From NCBI GenBank assembly GCA_027625915.1, contig JANTQA010000047.1, forward strand, positions 17,112,001 through 17,176,000: a stretch of 64,000 bases of DNA, given 5' to 3'. Below, in pieces: positions 36,801 to 50,200 of this stretch. Made by a program: the position numbers and the translations under genes. Below the pieces are notes generated by a model that saw only the letters and a program-made list of their open reading frames with translations, did no database searches and was not told the origin of the DNA. Source of the DNA: Anaeramoeba flamelloides (taxonomy: Eukaryota; Metamonada; Anaeramoebidae). Numbering within the stretch: the first letter of the stretch is position 1; every line of letters begins with the position of its first letter.

Positions 36801-39800
36801 ATTTAGATGTGTTTTTATATTAGGTTTTGGAAAAATATAATAAATTGAGTGTTTTTTTTGCCTATTTTTGATTTTGGATGTGTCCAAATTTTTGGAATTG
36901 GGTTCAATTCTAGGTATTAGACATGAATTTTCAAAAACTATTCAAGACGAATTTAATTTAAAAACCATGAATGTTGTTATTCTGTATCTTGTGAATGAAA
37001 AAAATAAAAGGATACAATTTTATTTTACATTTATGACTGATATGATTTTTTTTAATTTTTTTTAATAATATGTCCTTAATAAAATTAAGCACTATTTTTT
37101 TCTGATTAATATTTTTCGAAATTAAGAACATAACTTAATTCAATTAAACACTGTGATAATTTTTTTTAGAATAAAAACACTCTCAACTTTTGAATATCGA
37201 AAATATTTTTTGGAATTACTGTGCACTTTTTTATTTTTTTTTGAAAAATTGGGGTTGAGAAAAGCTTGAAATAAAAGAATAAGTTAATATATTAAATTAG
37301 AATGCTTTTCCAGAAAGTTTATCCTTTTAGTTTAACTTTTTTTTTATTTTACCATTTAAAACTAAAAAAAACATTTGAGGACCAAATTAGTGCCTTTTGT
37401 GAAAAGAAAATTCCCCATAATTTTGAATTTGTTTTTGTAAATGAGTTAAAACAAGATAGTGTATCTAAAAATATACATAATTTCAAGTTTGAATTCAATG
37501 TTTTTGGCAAAAAATGTTTTCAAGAAAAAGCTGAATTGAAACTTTATTTATTTTTATTTTTTCATTTTGTTTTTTTAATTGTATTAAATGGAAAGTATTT
37601 GATCAGTTTTTCATTTTTAGTGTTTTTTGGGTCGTAGGGACATATATATTTAATTTAAAAGAGAAAATGGTGGAAAGTTATATTTGCATTTAAAAAATGA
37701 CGTTTCTTTCTGTTTTTTTTTTTTTTTTTTTGGAGAATAAAGTTTTTCACATTATCAGATACTTGTGTGGCGAAAGGGTGTAATTTCGTATGTCAAATCA
37801 TTTCCAAATAATATTGAGATTTGATTTTTTGGGTTTTTTTTTTTTTATTTTTGTTTATTTTTTGGGGATTTTGAAATCAAAACATCAAAATAACGGAAAC
37901 TATAAAGTTTTAGAAGACCAAAAAAACCTATTTTATGAGTAAAACAAGAATCTTAATTAAAAATAAGGTTCATTTTTGGTATTTTTCTGGAATCAAAAAT
38001 AATATCTTGGTAGAGAATTCATTTAAAAAAAATCCGATTTTGAGTCAAGTTTACAATTATTATCAAAATTTTCTTGCTTTAGTATTTCATAAAAATTCGA
38101 AAGTGTTTAAATCCATATGTGAGAGATTAACTTTCGATTTTCTAATTGAAGTGGTTAAACGTGTTACTTTCCAATTAATAAATGAAAATTTTTATTTCAA
38201 GTTCTTATTGTTTTGCTGATTAGAAGTTGCAAAAAAACCCAAAAGATCTTTACAAAATCAATTATAAATGATATTTTTTTGAAATTTAATTAATCGTTCC
38301 TTATTGGACTTTTGAGATGGAATATTAGTTAGTATAATTTGATTTTAATGGTGGTTTTTTCATCAGTGTTTTACTTTTTCAGAAAATGATCATTCTGAAA
38401 ATTTCATTTTATTCATCTTGAACAATTACAAAAATGAAAACAAATTTCAACTAAACCCAGATTTGCTTTCAGGACTCGATTTTTTTGAGGTTCAGATTTT
38501 ATTACAAAATGGTTAGTAGGTTTTGTAAGAATTTTTTGTTTCGAAAATATTTTGCAAAGTACGTATTTTCTTATTTAGAAAACAATAATGCAAAAAAAAA
38601 GATTAATTAATAATAAGAAGAAAAAGAAAAGAGAAGAAGAAGAAAGAAAAAGAAAAAAAAAAGTATTAGGAAATGACAAACCAACAAAAGGCAAATATTA
38701 ATGACAAAAAGAATTGTAAAAGTAACCATAAGTGGAGTTTTAAATGAACACTTCCCACCATCAATTTGATATTCAACACCGTTTATCGCACTTGTTACTT
38801 TGAAATTGTACGTTAAAGAGAAAAATATTTGTTCATTGGAATTGAAATAATAAGAGAAAAGATCCAATTATTTTGTTTTTGATTTCAAAAAGAGAAAATG
38901 CACAAAAAGAAGTGTTTACTTATTCCAACGATAAGCCAAGGTGTCTGTAAAACGCCTAAACCAGCCCAAAAGAATCTTACTGTTGTTTTTTTACGTTGTA
39001 TAAATACTCGATATAAACGGTACGATCGCAATATCAAACAATTAACCCAAACAGATGCACCCAAAATTAATTGAACCCAGGCTATTTGGTGTGTAAGTTG
39101 ATTACAATGAGAGGAAGGAAAAGGAAAAGAAGAAAAGAAAAAAAGAAAAAAATTTTAGATTTAAAACTTATTTTCCAAAAACGTGACAAAAAGTTGAATA
39201 AAAACTCATTAAATTATTTCATTTTAATTTGTAAAATGATTTAGGATCACTTTTTCAATCATGTATTACATAAAGATGTTTTTTTGACAAAGAACAAGAA
39301 ATTGATTTATTTCTTAAAAAAATTCGATTCATTTAAAGGTGTGACAAAAAAAGATCTCTTGAGAAACTTCAAACGAATAACAAATGAACAATTTCCACGA
39401 GAGAACCATTTTTAGAGCAATACAAAAAAAACTTTAAAATCACACTTTCGGAAAATGACAAGCGGTGAGCTTGTGAAATATTTTCTTTTTTTTAATCAGA
39501 AAAAGAGATCCCAAAATAAAAAAGAAAAGAATTAGTTCCTGAAAAAAGACGAGTGATTTTTTTTTTTTAAAAACAAACAATAAGTGTAAAAATGGTAATT
39601 TTTTGTTTCAAAATTATGAAAAAAAGATTGTTCAAGAGAAAAAAAAAAAATTGAAATAACTATCGAACCTTTCCAAAAATTACAAAATGCCCAAAAGGTT
39701 CCTTTTTCTTTATAAAAATGGTTGTTTGCCATGATACAGGAAATACTAATCAAAATACCAGAGAGAGTTGAGATCAAAACGATTTCTGGTTGCTTAGCTT

Positions 39801-39909
39801 TGATACCTGGATACTTTCGGTAGTAATAAAAAATACTAACACCAATCAGTGTAAAACAACAGATAACCAAGACAAGTACCTAAAAATAAAGTTCCCAAGG
39901 AAGGAAAAA

Positions 39910-39942
<33 letters not shown>

Positions 39943-40078
39943 GATAACAAGAAAAAAAGGATGGGATTAAAGTTTTGTTGGTTTGTTTTTTTTATTTTGG
40001 AAATATTACTGTAACGAGATAGTCAGCCCACAAACCTCTTTCATTTTCAGCTGATGTTTCAAGAAGAAAAGGAAGCAT
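33826..40078 (-). CDS. Seven-transmembrane receptor, AtRGS1-like membrane core without RGS
   Basis: Six exons assembled by hand: 40010-40078, 39669-39879, 39081 down to 38920, 38682-38797, 35693-35881, 33826-34104. They have 5 GT-AG introns in compatible phases and give 341 residues. Predicted TMs: ~20-43 (YLVTVLVLVICCFTLIGVSI), 55-74, 94-115, 132-152, 165-187, 204-226 and 243-264. Conserved-looking features are YRKYPGIKAKQP after TM1, CNFWKAWVQLILG entering TM3, RSYRLYRVF after TM3, GGKCSFKTP before TM5, and TRKIVEEYSGFKELRLGLIGS before TM6. These resemble the 7TM part of plant AtRGS1 and related GPCR-RGS proteins (cf. RHVEFRFDELRDLWKG). After TM7 there is only a ~75-residue Lys/Glu-rich tail ending SQSSSSD, with no RGS domain. 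The N-terminus is short (19 residues); an upstream exon cannot be excluded. Introns 4 (2800 bp) and 5 (1588 bp) carry inserted repeats. Role inferred: G-protein-coupled sensing at a membrane. Confidence 0.8.
34826..35360. mobile_element. Inverted-end dispersed repeat in 7TM intron 5
   Basis: The left end CTAAACTTTGTTTCTGTCAAAG and the complement of the right end (CTAAAATATTCTCCAGTCAAAT) form an imperfect ~28-bp terminal inverted repeat. Homologous to 676-1371. Non-coding. Confidence 0.6.
36383..36899. mobile_element. Dispersed ~520-bp inverted-end element in 7TM intron 4
   Basis: The ends AATTCCAAAAATTTGGACAC and GTGTCCAAATTTTTGGAATT are near-perfect inverted repeats, the best preserved of this family. 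Internal blocks (TTTTGTTTTCATTTCC, CAGTTACGTAATCTGTTTG, ATTTGATCGATCAACAATT) match 13016-13535. Confidence 0.72.
37068..37648 (+). mobile_element. ATATGTCC-ended ~580-bp MITE, copy 1 (7TM intron 4)
   Basis: Begins ATATGTCCTTAATAAAATTAAG and ends GGGACATAT. Very close to 56120-56698 (same strand) and 62719-63296 (opposite). Contains an ATG frame of ~111 codons (37302-37637, MLFQKVYPF...) shared with the 56-kb copy (99 codons). In the 62.7-kb copy that frame has an early stop, so I read it as non-coding repeat sequence. Confidence 0.8.
37649..38520 (+). pseudogene. Possible relic of a BTB/BACK-type gene, antisense inside 7TM intron 4
   Basis: Plus-strand frame 37935-38219 reads ICERLTFDFLIEVVKRVTFQ, resembling a BACK-type helix pair. 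Further on, 38388-38516 reads ENDHSENFILFILNNYKNEN then LNPDLLSGLDFFEVQILLQNG before a stop. A fragment at 37670-37710 reads KLYLHLKNDVSF. The pieces are protein-like in composition and have AG sites ahead, but no splice combination I tried keeps one frame. No intact start or downstream exon is seen. A decayed host gene or an unfinished nested gene are the options. Confidence 0.35.
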
Positions 40079-40599
40079 GTTTAAAAAAATATAAAAGAAA
40101 GTTTGAATAATAAAAAATAAAAAGTTATTCATCAAAATTCTGAACAGTCGACAGTTTTTTGACGACACACAATACCTAACCTGGTTATCTTTTTCTTCTC
40201 AATTGGAACTTTACGTTAATAGGATAGAAATATTTTGAGAAATCTAATATTTTTTCTACAAAACAATAAACTCGCCATTTGGGATCCCCTATTGTACAAA
40301 TTAATAAGATTTTGCACTTATTTCTCATTTTCTTTTACTTAAAATTATAACATTAACAAAACATTGCCATATGTACAGAGAAGATTTAATCTTAATTCTA
40401 AAAGGAAATATATTTTTTTTATCAAAGATTGAATTTGATTTATTAAATAATCTTGAAATTTTGGTTTCATAGAGGAAAAAGACCGAACAGTTGTATCAAA
40501 AGATTTAATATTTCTTTGTTTATTTGGATAAAATTTCATAAATAGTTTATTAATTGTAAAAAAAACAAAAAGTAACTTATAACAAAAGGAATTAATTAT
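40079..40599. other. 5' flank of the 7TM gene, nothing recognised
   Basis: AT-rich. A 64-codon minus-strand frame (40345-40539) has no recognisable features. An upstream exon for the 7TM N-terminus could lie here but I cannot identify one. Confidence 0.3.
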
Positions 40600-41158
40600 T
40601 TAAGGTTTACAATCCCTGAAACTGGAAAAAAGATTATCTTGTATTGGGTGTGTCAACTTGTTATTTTGGTTCTTAGCTGATCGATCCACAACTAAGTTTG
40701 GATCGTATAGGTGGTTGAAAAAAGGCTATTTTTGTGATTTTATTTTTTTTTTTCCGAAATCCAAATTGATGAGTCTAAGATTAATTAATTGGAAGATATT
40801 TAATTAGTAATTGAGTTTTTTGTTTTCTATGTTGATATTTTTATTTACGCTTTGTATTATTTGATGCTTGTAAAAAAATTTTTTTTATTTACTCCTAATT
40901 CTGTAAAAGGAAAATGATAATTTCAATTGAAAACCCAAAAATTAACACTTTCAATTCAATACCTTCCAATCAATTAATCTTAGACTCATCAATCTGGATT
41001 TCGGAAAAAAAAAAAATAAAATCACAAAAATAGCCTTTTTCAACCACCTATAAGATCCAAATTTAGTTGTGGATCGATCAGCAAAGAACCAAAATAACAA
41101 GTTGACACACCCAATACAAGATAATCTTTTTTCTATTTTCAGGGATTGTAAACCTTAA
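40600..41158. repeat. Foldback element with ~200-bp near-identical arms
   Basis: The left arm from TTAAGGTTTACAATCCCTGAAA and the right arm ending TTTCAGGGATTGTAAACCTTAA are near-perfect reverse complements for about 200 bp, around a ~150-bp centre. Both arms contain GGGTGTGTCAACTTGTTATTTTGGTTCTT and CCAAATTGATGAGTCTAAGATTAATT (one reversed). The inner part is shared with the foldback at the window start. High arm identity suggests recent origin or gene conversion between arms. Confidence 0.82.
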
Positions 41159-41159
41159 G

Positions 41160-42600
41160 GGAATAATAACTCTAATTTATTTATTTTCCCAAATGAAATA
41201 GAGTAATTATTTACACCAGGGAATGATGAGACTTGATAAATCAACACGATTTATGAACTTTAGAGAAATTTGTTAAAAGTTATTAAAAGAGTTCATTTTT
41301 CCAAATGAATTTTCCGAAGAAGATCTTTTCCTTTTTTTTGATTTTTGTGATGAAACACTACAAGGAAAATTTTTTCAAAAAAAAATCTCTAAATTTTGTA
41401 TTTTTGAAATACACTCATATAATAAACATTATTATACATAAAAATTTTAAATGAGGTTTACAACTTTAATAGATATTAATAGGAATTGAAAAAAAAATGA
41501 AATTTTTCAGTAATATTTTTTTCATTTTTAATTGTAAAATTTTTGAATTTTTTAATTGACTTAGTAGAGAAATAATTTTCAAGTATTTTTTTAATAGTAT
41601 AAAAGGAAACATATTTTTCAATTTGAAAATAGTACAAAATATTTCAATCAAAAGATATTACTAAATTAAATTGAAAATCTGATTTTTTATCTGTTTTTGG
41701 ACTATTTTTTATCATTTTATTTTTTTCCATGTTTGAGTTTTTATATACGTTCCCGTTTTTTTCTGAAAATTGCTTTAACATATATTCTTTTTTCAATCTT
41801 AATGTTCAATCAAAAATTAATTCATTTCAACTTTTTCCAATATAAAAATACCCTGAAAATAGGTGTTTTTTTCAAAAGTCGGTATTTTTGAAAAGGGGGG
41901 TATTCAGATTTTCAAGATTTTAATAGCTATCCTTTTTTTATTACATAAAATTATGATAACTTTGAAAAAATAATTTATAAAAGAAGTATAACTTAAATCC
42001 AATGTATAGTTTTGGCTAACTTTAATTTTAGGTATTTAAATTTTACTTGTAGTGAATAATAAGAAAATTTTCAAAAACAATTTAATTTTTAGTAAAATCC
42101 GACTTTTAGTAATTTATTGGGTGTTAAATGAACAAAAAACAATGAAACTTCAATCTTAGATTAAAAATATTAGGCAATAAAATAATTATTTATTCTTTAA
42201 AGATCAGAAAAAATTGAACTTTTTTTTTCTTCACAAATAATTGATTAAATTTCATAAAATAAAAAAGATAATGTAATATTGTTTATCCAATATTCAGGGT
42301 TTAAAAAACAATCTTTAATTAATTAAATCAGTTATATGATAATATTTCAACATTTTTTATTCAAATTATTATTTGAATTAGTTTTATTTGTTCGAAAATC
42401 GAGAAAGAATAGAAAAAAAACTATTGATTCCTTTAATATTTGGATTATTACTAACCCACTGAAATAAGTAAAATTAGGTTATTAATTATTATTTTGAAAC
42501 AATCAAATTAAAAGATATTTCTTTTATCTTTAATCCGAACATTCTGAGTTTTAAGAAAAGTATCTTGGATTATTTTTGATTTTATATTTTGTGGATTGTT
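41160..42600. repeat. Long duplicated block R, copy 3 (left part), with an inserted repeat
   Basis: 41160-41370 matches 28970-29200 (AATAGAGTAATTATTTA.ACCAGG, ACTTTAGAGAAAT). 42060-42600 matches 29217-29730. Between them 41385-42060 is a direct copy of the 4850-5525 repeat, which seems to have inserted into block R. Confidence 0.5.
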
Positions 42601-42607
42601 CAAAAAA

Positions 42608-43165
42608 GGGTATATTATTAAATTTCAAATTTGGTCAAATTTCAAAATTGGTCAAATTGGATTTTTTTATATTTTTGAAGAGTTTCTTGATTATTATTAT
42701 TGGTATGATGGTTTTTAACGGTTTTTTATTATTGTGGGTGGAAAAATCGAAAAGATTATTTTGTGATTGGTAGTATTTTATAACTTAAATTGTAGAATAT
42801 TCAAAATATTGAAATCATCAATACTAAATAATTTCATAAATTTATTCGAAAATCAATTTTAACCCAAAAAGTTAAGTGGAAAATTTTTTCCCCTTAAAAC
42901 AAGTTTTCAAAGTCTAATTAGTCTCTTAATTATTTTTTTTTTCTCAAAATCCTTGCCAAAATTTTCTAGCAAACCCCCCAAACATCCAAACCACTCAGGT
43001 ATACTCTAACATACTCTAACCTACCCTAACTTACCTTAACCTACCAGTAAAGGATGTTTAAAATGCCTACAGTCAATATATTTCAATGGAATTGACTATT
43101 TTGGAAAAAATGAGAATTTGACTAAAATTGAAATTTGACCAAATTTGAAATTTAATAATTTTCCC
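42608..43165. mobile_element. 558-bp non-autonomous element with 9-bp target duplication
   Basis: GGGTATATTATTAAATTTCAAATTTGGTC at the left is inverted at the right end (...AAATTTGAAATTTAATAATTTTCCC). TTCAAAAAA flanks both sides (42599-42607 and 43166-43174). A 9-bp duplication is typical of Mutator-like elements. The interior carries a decamer tandem array. It splits block R copy 3. Confidence 0.8.
43001..43045 (+). repeat. Degenerate decamer tandem array, telomere-like
   Basis: Four and a half units in 10-bp register: ATACTCTAAC, ATACTCTAAC, CTACCCTAAC, TTACCTTAAC, CTACC. The CCCTAAC unit resembles eukaryotic telomere repeats, but the 10-bp period differs. Lies inside the 558-bp element. 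Confidence 0.75.
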
Positions 43166-43536
43166 TTCAAAAAATATTCGGTTAAAATTAAAGTTAAAAT
43201 TGATTTGAAACCATTTTATTCTAAATAAATTAATTTTTAGTAAATTTTTCGAATAATTATTCTACAGTGGCTTAAATAACTCAAGTTAACAACCTGTAAC
43301 CACCTACTAATTTTTAACTCGTTTTTTTTATACTTAATATTAGAAGATTCGAAAAGATGATACAATAACTTTTCAGATTTAATATTTTTTTTTTTGAGAT
43401 TAAACATTAGACTAATATAAAAAGTTTTATAATGTTAAGTGTTTTTATATCTAAATATCCATAATAATTACATTTTTTTCAAATAAAAATTATTTGTTTA
43501 TTTTAATTAAATCAGGACAAGAATAAAATAACTTAT

Positions 43537-43583
<47 letters not shown>

Positions 43584-44879
43584 CTTTCATGAATTTCAGA
43601 ATCTTCCAGCTTAATAATATTCAAGATTTCAGTTTTTGATATCCTTTTATATCTTTTCCAATTTTCAAATATTTGATTTTTTTTTTTATATCACGAAAAA
43701 GATATAAAAAAAAAATTATTTTACAAAAAGATAAAATTTCGAATTTATTTGAAATTTTTTAGAGTTATTAAAAAGAACAATATTAAAACACCCAAATACA
43801 ATTTAAATACCCTAAATACAATTTTAAAGTTCCATGAAGATATGGAGTAACTTTTTTGAATCACCCCGGCTCAAAAATAAAAAAAAATAAAGTAAAATAT
43901 TTGTTAACTTTCCCAAAACTTAAACTGTTTTTCTGAAAATAAAAAAGCAGAATTTTATTGATATTGGAGGCCATTTAAAAGTTAGAATTTTAAAAAATCT
44001 TTTTAATTAAAGTTATAGGATTTTAAACTTTAAATCACTTTTCAAAATTTGAAATAATTTCAAAAAAACTAAAGTCTTGCTAATAATAAAAAGTGACCAC
44101 AATTTTGTACTATTTTTGACCTGGAAATATCATCTTTTTCTTATTTTTTTGCCGAAAAATTTCCATTTAAGTAATACATTTATACCCCATAAAGGGTTTA
44201 TTTTTTTGTGTTATTGTAAGTCCACTTATCAAAAAGGATTGTAATTTTGAAGAAATTGAACAAAAACATTACTTATTTAAAAGTTAAAAAGAATTACAAA
44301 ACAAACAAAAAAATTATTAAATGGACCCTTAAAAGAAAATTTTAAAATAAGTAAAATTACTATTAAGGGATTTATGAGTACTATTTCAAATTTGTAAAAA
44401 TCCAAAGTTGTAAAAGTAAAGTAAAAAATATATTGAACAGCTTGGAAAAATGCTTTGTTTTTAATATTTGAAATAATTATACACTAGTAAAAATGAAATT
44501 TTGGAAGGATGGAAGAAGGTTAAAATGGCTGGGATTATGAAAATTTTCCTTTTTTTGGCCAAAGAAAATTTCAGTGGGTAAATTAAACTAAAACCGAGTA
44601 ACTCTTTCACGTGGTTTTTTTTTGGGAAGAATTATCCATTTTGGTCTGAAAAAACCATCCTTACTCTTTCAATATATACATAATTCTTTTTTAAACATTT
44701 ATTTAAAGAACAATATTTCTTGTTTATATGGTATTTCCTTCCTATTAATTTGGTTATTTTATTTCTAATGTCAGATGATCCTTTTTATAGGAGTTAAATT
44801 TTCATAATATGTTAAAGTAAATGATATGGATTAGTTACACACTTTTATTATTCTAAAAATCACTCTATTTTTTTTTTAT
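43166..44879. other. Intergenic, mostly unrecognised
   Basis: AT-rich, with a TACA/TA microsatellite at 43538-43582. The part at about 44600-44780 matches 61380-61500 and 11400-11560. No gene. Confidence 0.35.
43538..43582. repeat. (TACA)n-(TA)n microsatellite
   Basis: ATACATACATACATAC followed by ATATATAT. Similar short (TA)n tracts occur near 14316, 36088 and 48764. Confidence 0.9.
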
Positions 44880-45210
44880 ATTTATTTTGAAATCATGTGG
44901 TTTTATCTTGAAAAGGTGTTTTTGTAAAATATTCCTTAAGAGACAAAAAGATCAATTTCTTCTTTCAAAGAAAATAATTTTCTTTTCAAATAATTTAGAA
45001 ATATGTTGAATTTTGAACTTTTTTAAAATAAAGAAAAATGAAACTTTTTAAAACAATAACCCATTTCTGCAAAATAGCATTAAAAATAATTTTACTTTTC
45101 GAACAATCAGATCTATGTTTTATTTTTGAAATTTCAAAATGCCTTAAAATTTTTTTTTCAATTTGTTATTAAATTTATTTGAAGATTTTTTTTTTGGGTT
45201 ACAAATTACT
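44880..45210. repeat. Block R copy 3, right part, upstream of Rpt3
   Basis: Matches 29880-30175: TTCTTTCAAAGAAAATAATTTT, TTTAGAAATATGTT, AACAATCAGATCTATGTTTT against GTAATCAGATTTTTACTTTG, and TATTAAATTTATTTGAAGATTTTTTTT. Ends about 145 bp before the Rpt3 ATG. Confidence 0.55.
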
Positions 45211-45351
45211 TGAGACGAATTAAATTTCAAATTCAACTAATTGTAAACATTTATTTACTGAATTTCATATTTTAATCAAAAATTAGATTTACTCCAAATA
45301 GTAACCTCAACAAATCATTTTTTTAAAAATAATTTTTTAATTTGTTTTCAA

Positions 45352-47203
<1,852 letters not shown>

Positions 47204-50200
47204 TCTGACCCAATTTAGAGTATTATTATCTTGTTATAGTATTTTATTAATTATTTTAATTTCAAATTTAGATCCTTACACCTACACATTGTTTTCTTAT
47301 TCATATTTTTTGTTATTCAATTATTTTATTTCAAAACTTATTTTATAATTATAATTTATCCTTCAGAAATATTCATCTTATAAAACAGAAATTTTTTTAC
47401 TTGATTAAAAAACAAATAAAAACAATATTATTTTAATTCAATTAAAATAAAATTACAAACAGTTTCATTTTTAATTTTAAATTTTATTGTGATTAGGGAC
47501 TACTACTTGAAAAAACGGTTTAAATTTGACAATTTTATGGATTTAAAGTTGAATTTTTTATTGATCAAAAAAAAAATGGAGAAAGTTGAAGATGCTTTGT
47601 TGTAAATTTAAAAGGGGAAATTCTACCAAGAAGAAGTAAATAATTTTTTTGTTGAAAAGTCTAAACAAATATTATAAACTCATTTTTTTGGTATAAAGGA
47701 GTTTTGGTGAATACGTTTAAAGACTCAATTTCTATTCCTTTTTTTAGAGTAAAATAACAGAAAAAGAAAAAAAAAATAAGAAATAATTTATATGAAGTTT
47801 AAAAATAATAAAGTCAAAGTTTAAGATACTGAAAATATAAAAATTCATTTCTAATTCTGATACTGCCCTAGTGAATTTTGATGTATTAAAACAAAATAAA
47901 TTATTTTCAAGGCAAAAGTACTTAGTTGTAATGTATGGATTATATATGTTGAAGGTTTGAAGAAATTTTAGATGAAAAAAAAACAAGTTTGGAATTTTGA
48001 AATTAAAATTATTTTTTCCGATTTTTTGTTTTTTTTTTTAGCTAACTAATTCTTTTGTATTTTTTTTTCTACCCGATTTAGAAAAAATCACTAAAAAGTA
48101 CTATTTAAATGTTATTGAAGCTGTGAAAATGATTTTAGAAAACAATTATTCATTTCCAAGGAATTTTGTATTGTTATTTAATTATAAATTATGTTCAAGA
48201 TTGTTGTTTTTTTTCTCAATGATCTGAAAAACTTTATTTTTTCTATTTTTATGAAAATATGGTGATTAATACGATTGATTTCTTAATGGTATTGAATATT
48301 CTTTAAATCATGTTATTTTACTGATTTCTTTGATATTATTTTTATACATGTCCAATTATTAAAAATATTTTATATTTGTGGATTTTTTAGTACACTTTAA
48401 CAGAAATACAGTTTATGAATGAGCAATCTTCAATAAAAAATCGGAACAACATTTATAGTATTTTTTATATAAATATTGGAGCTAGTATTAATGGGCCTAA
48501 TAGTAGAGAATAATAAATCACTATATTTTGTATCCTTAACAATATACATTTACCAGAATTAAATTTTTAGAAAAAAAAACAAAAAGATGAGATAAAAAGT
48601 CATTCTTAAGAAAAATACACATAAAATATTTAATCTGATACATGAAAAATATAATTATTATTGATAATTTTTATCAACTTTCTAATATTTAGAAAACTTG
48701 AGGTAATTAAGAAAACTTAATATAAAAAAAATTGAAAATAAAAAATCTTTAAAATAGTTATATATATATATATATATATATACCAGATTAAAATGTCATA
48801 TACTCTTGAGGGTGGTTTATTTTAATTCAAAATAGTTTAGTTAAAATTTTTGATTTTACTTCATTCTTCTAAATTAACAAAAAAAAAAAAAAAAAGCAGA
48901 ACTTTTATATTAATTCAATCATTAATCAAATGTTGTTGATTTTTTTTATTTATTCTTGAAAAGGGGTTTATAGGGGTTTTATTTCATATTTGAATTTAAT
49001 ATATGAATAATTTATGTTTCAGTTATAGAAATTAAATCTTTATTATTTTTTTTTATTAATTAACCATTTTAACTATTTATAATTTTCTTTTTTTTATTTT
49101 GAAAAATTTTCTTTCAATAAACATAATAAAAATAAATAATTAATTAATTACAATATTTTACAACAAATTCCAACTATAATCAAAAATTAAACGATTAAAT
49201 CATTAACTATTACCTTTTAACTGGATTTGTAGTAGGGAAAAAATAGTAGATATGAAAAAAAAAACAGGATAGGTTTTTTAACGGTGAATATTAAGATAAT
49301 TGTTTTATAACTACTTTTATTTAAAACCAGATCCTTTTTTTAAGAATCAAAATTTTAAAATTATAACTCAACCACTTATTAGAATGATGATTAATGGAAT
49401 TATATTTGTTCAAAAATACCATCAATCAATCAAAAAACAATAATAAAAATTATCATTTTCCAAACTCACGTAAACTTCTATAAAACCCTATTTGTGTTTT
49501 ATAAAAATTAGATCTACTTATACTCTCAAACAATTACAAAAGTATTGTATAGATACCCTCACTTTAATAAACTTTAGGTAGGTTTATTACTATGTTCATA
49601 AAAAAATTGGTTATTTATAAATAGAATTTAATTGAAAATATCTGAAATTATATTACAATTTTCCTAATATTCATAATTAAAAAAATTATATTCGGGATTT
49701 TTTTAATATCTAGTATTTTTTTCACTACTTGGTCTCAAGTATTGTATTGATTACTTAATTCGATGGTATATTGGGAAAAAAAAAATTCAAAATCTATTCT
49801 TCAATTTTAGTACACTGCCACTCTGATACCCCTAACAAGTGCATTTGTGAAAATTGATAAACAAAAAATTAATCTAAGAAAGGGGTGAGAAGATTTTTTA
49901 TCGAAAATGAGGCAATTCAAAGAATATTAGGTCAAATACACAATACACTCATCTAGAAAAAGAGACTTTGTAAACTCTAGAGTCAAATTAAATTCTAATT
50001 ACCCACCTTAATTAAAAAAAAAAAGATCAAAGAATTAATTACGTAATTTTTTCGGATTAAAGAAAAATATTCATTCTCAAAAACCCTTAATTGAAATGTA
50101 ACATTGAACTATTAAATAAGAAATTACTTGAACAAACAACTACACTGTTTCTTACAGGAACAAACGGATCAACTTCCTTTTTATTATTTTCATTTTTTTT

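Noticed and set aside
37302-37637. 111-codon frame (MLFQKVYPF...) that also occurs at 56354-56653
   Set aside because: The conservation reflects high DNA identity of a MITE. The third copy at 62.7-63.3 kb has an early stop, so there is no sign of a kept protein.
43001-43045. Possible chromosome end or internal telomere
   Set aside because: The array is short, has a 10-bp period, lies inside a bounded inverted-end element and continues into ordinary sequence on both sides.
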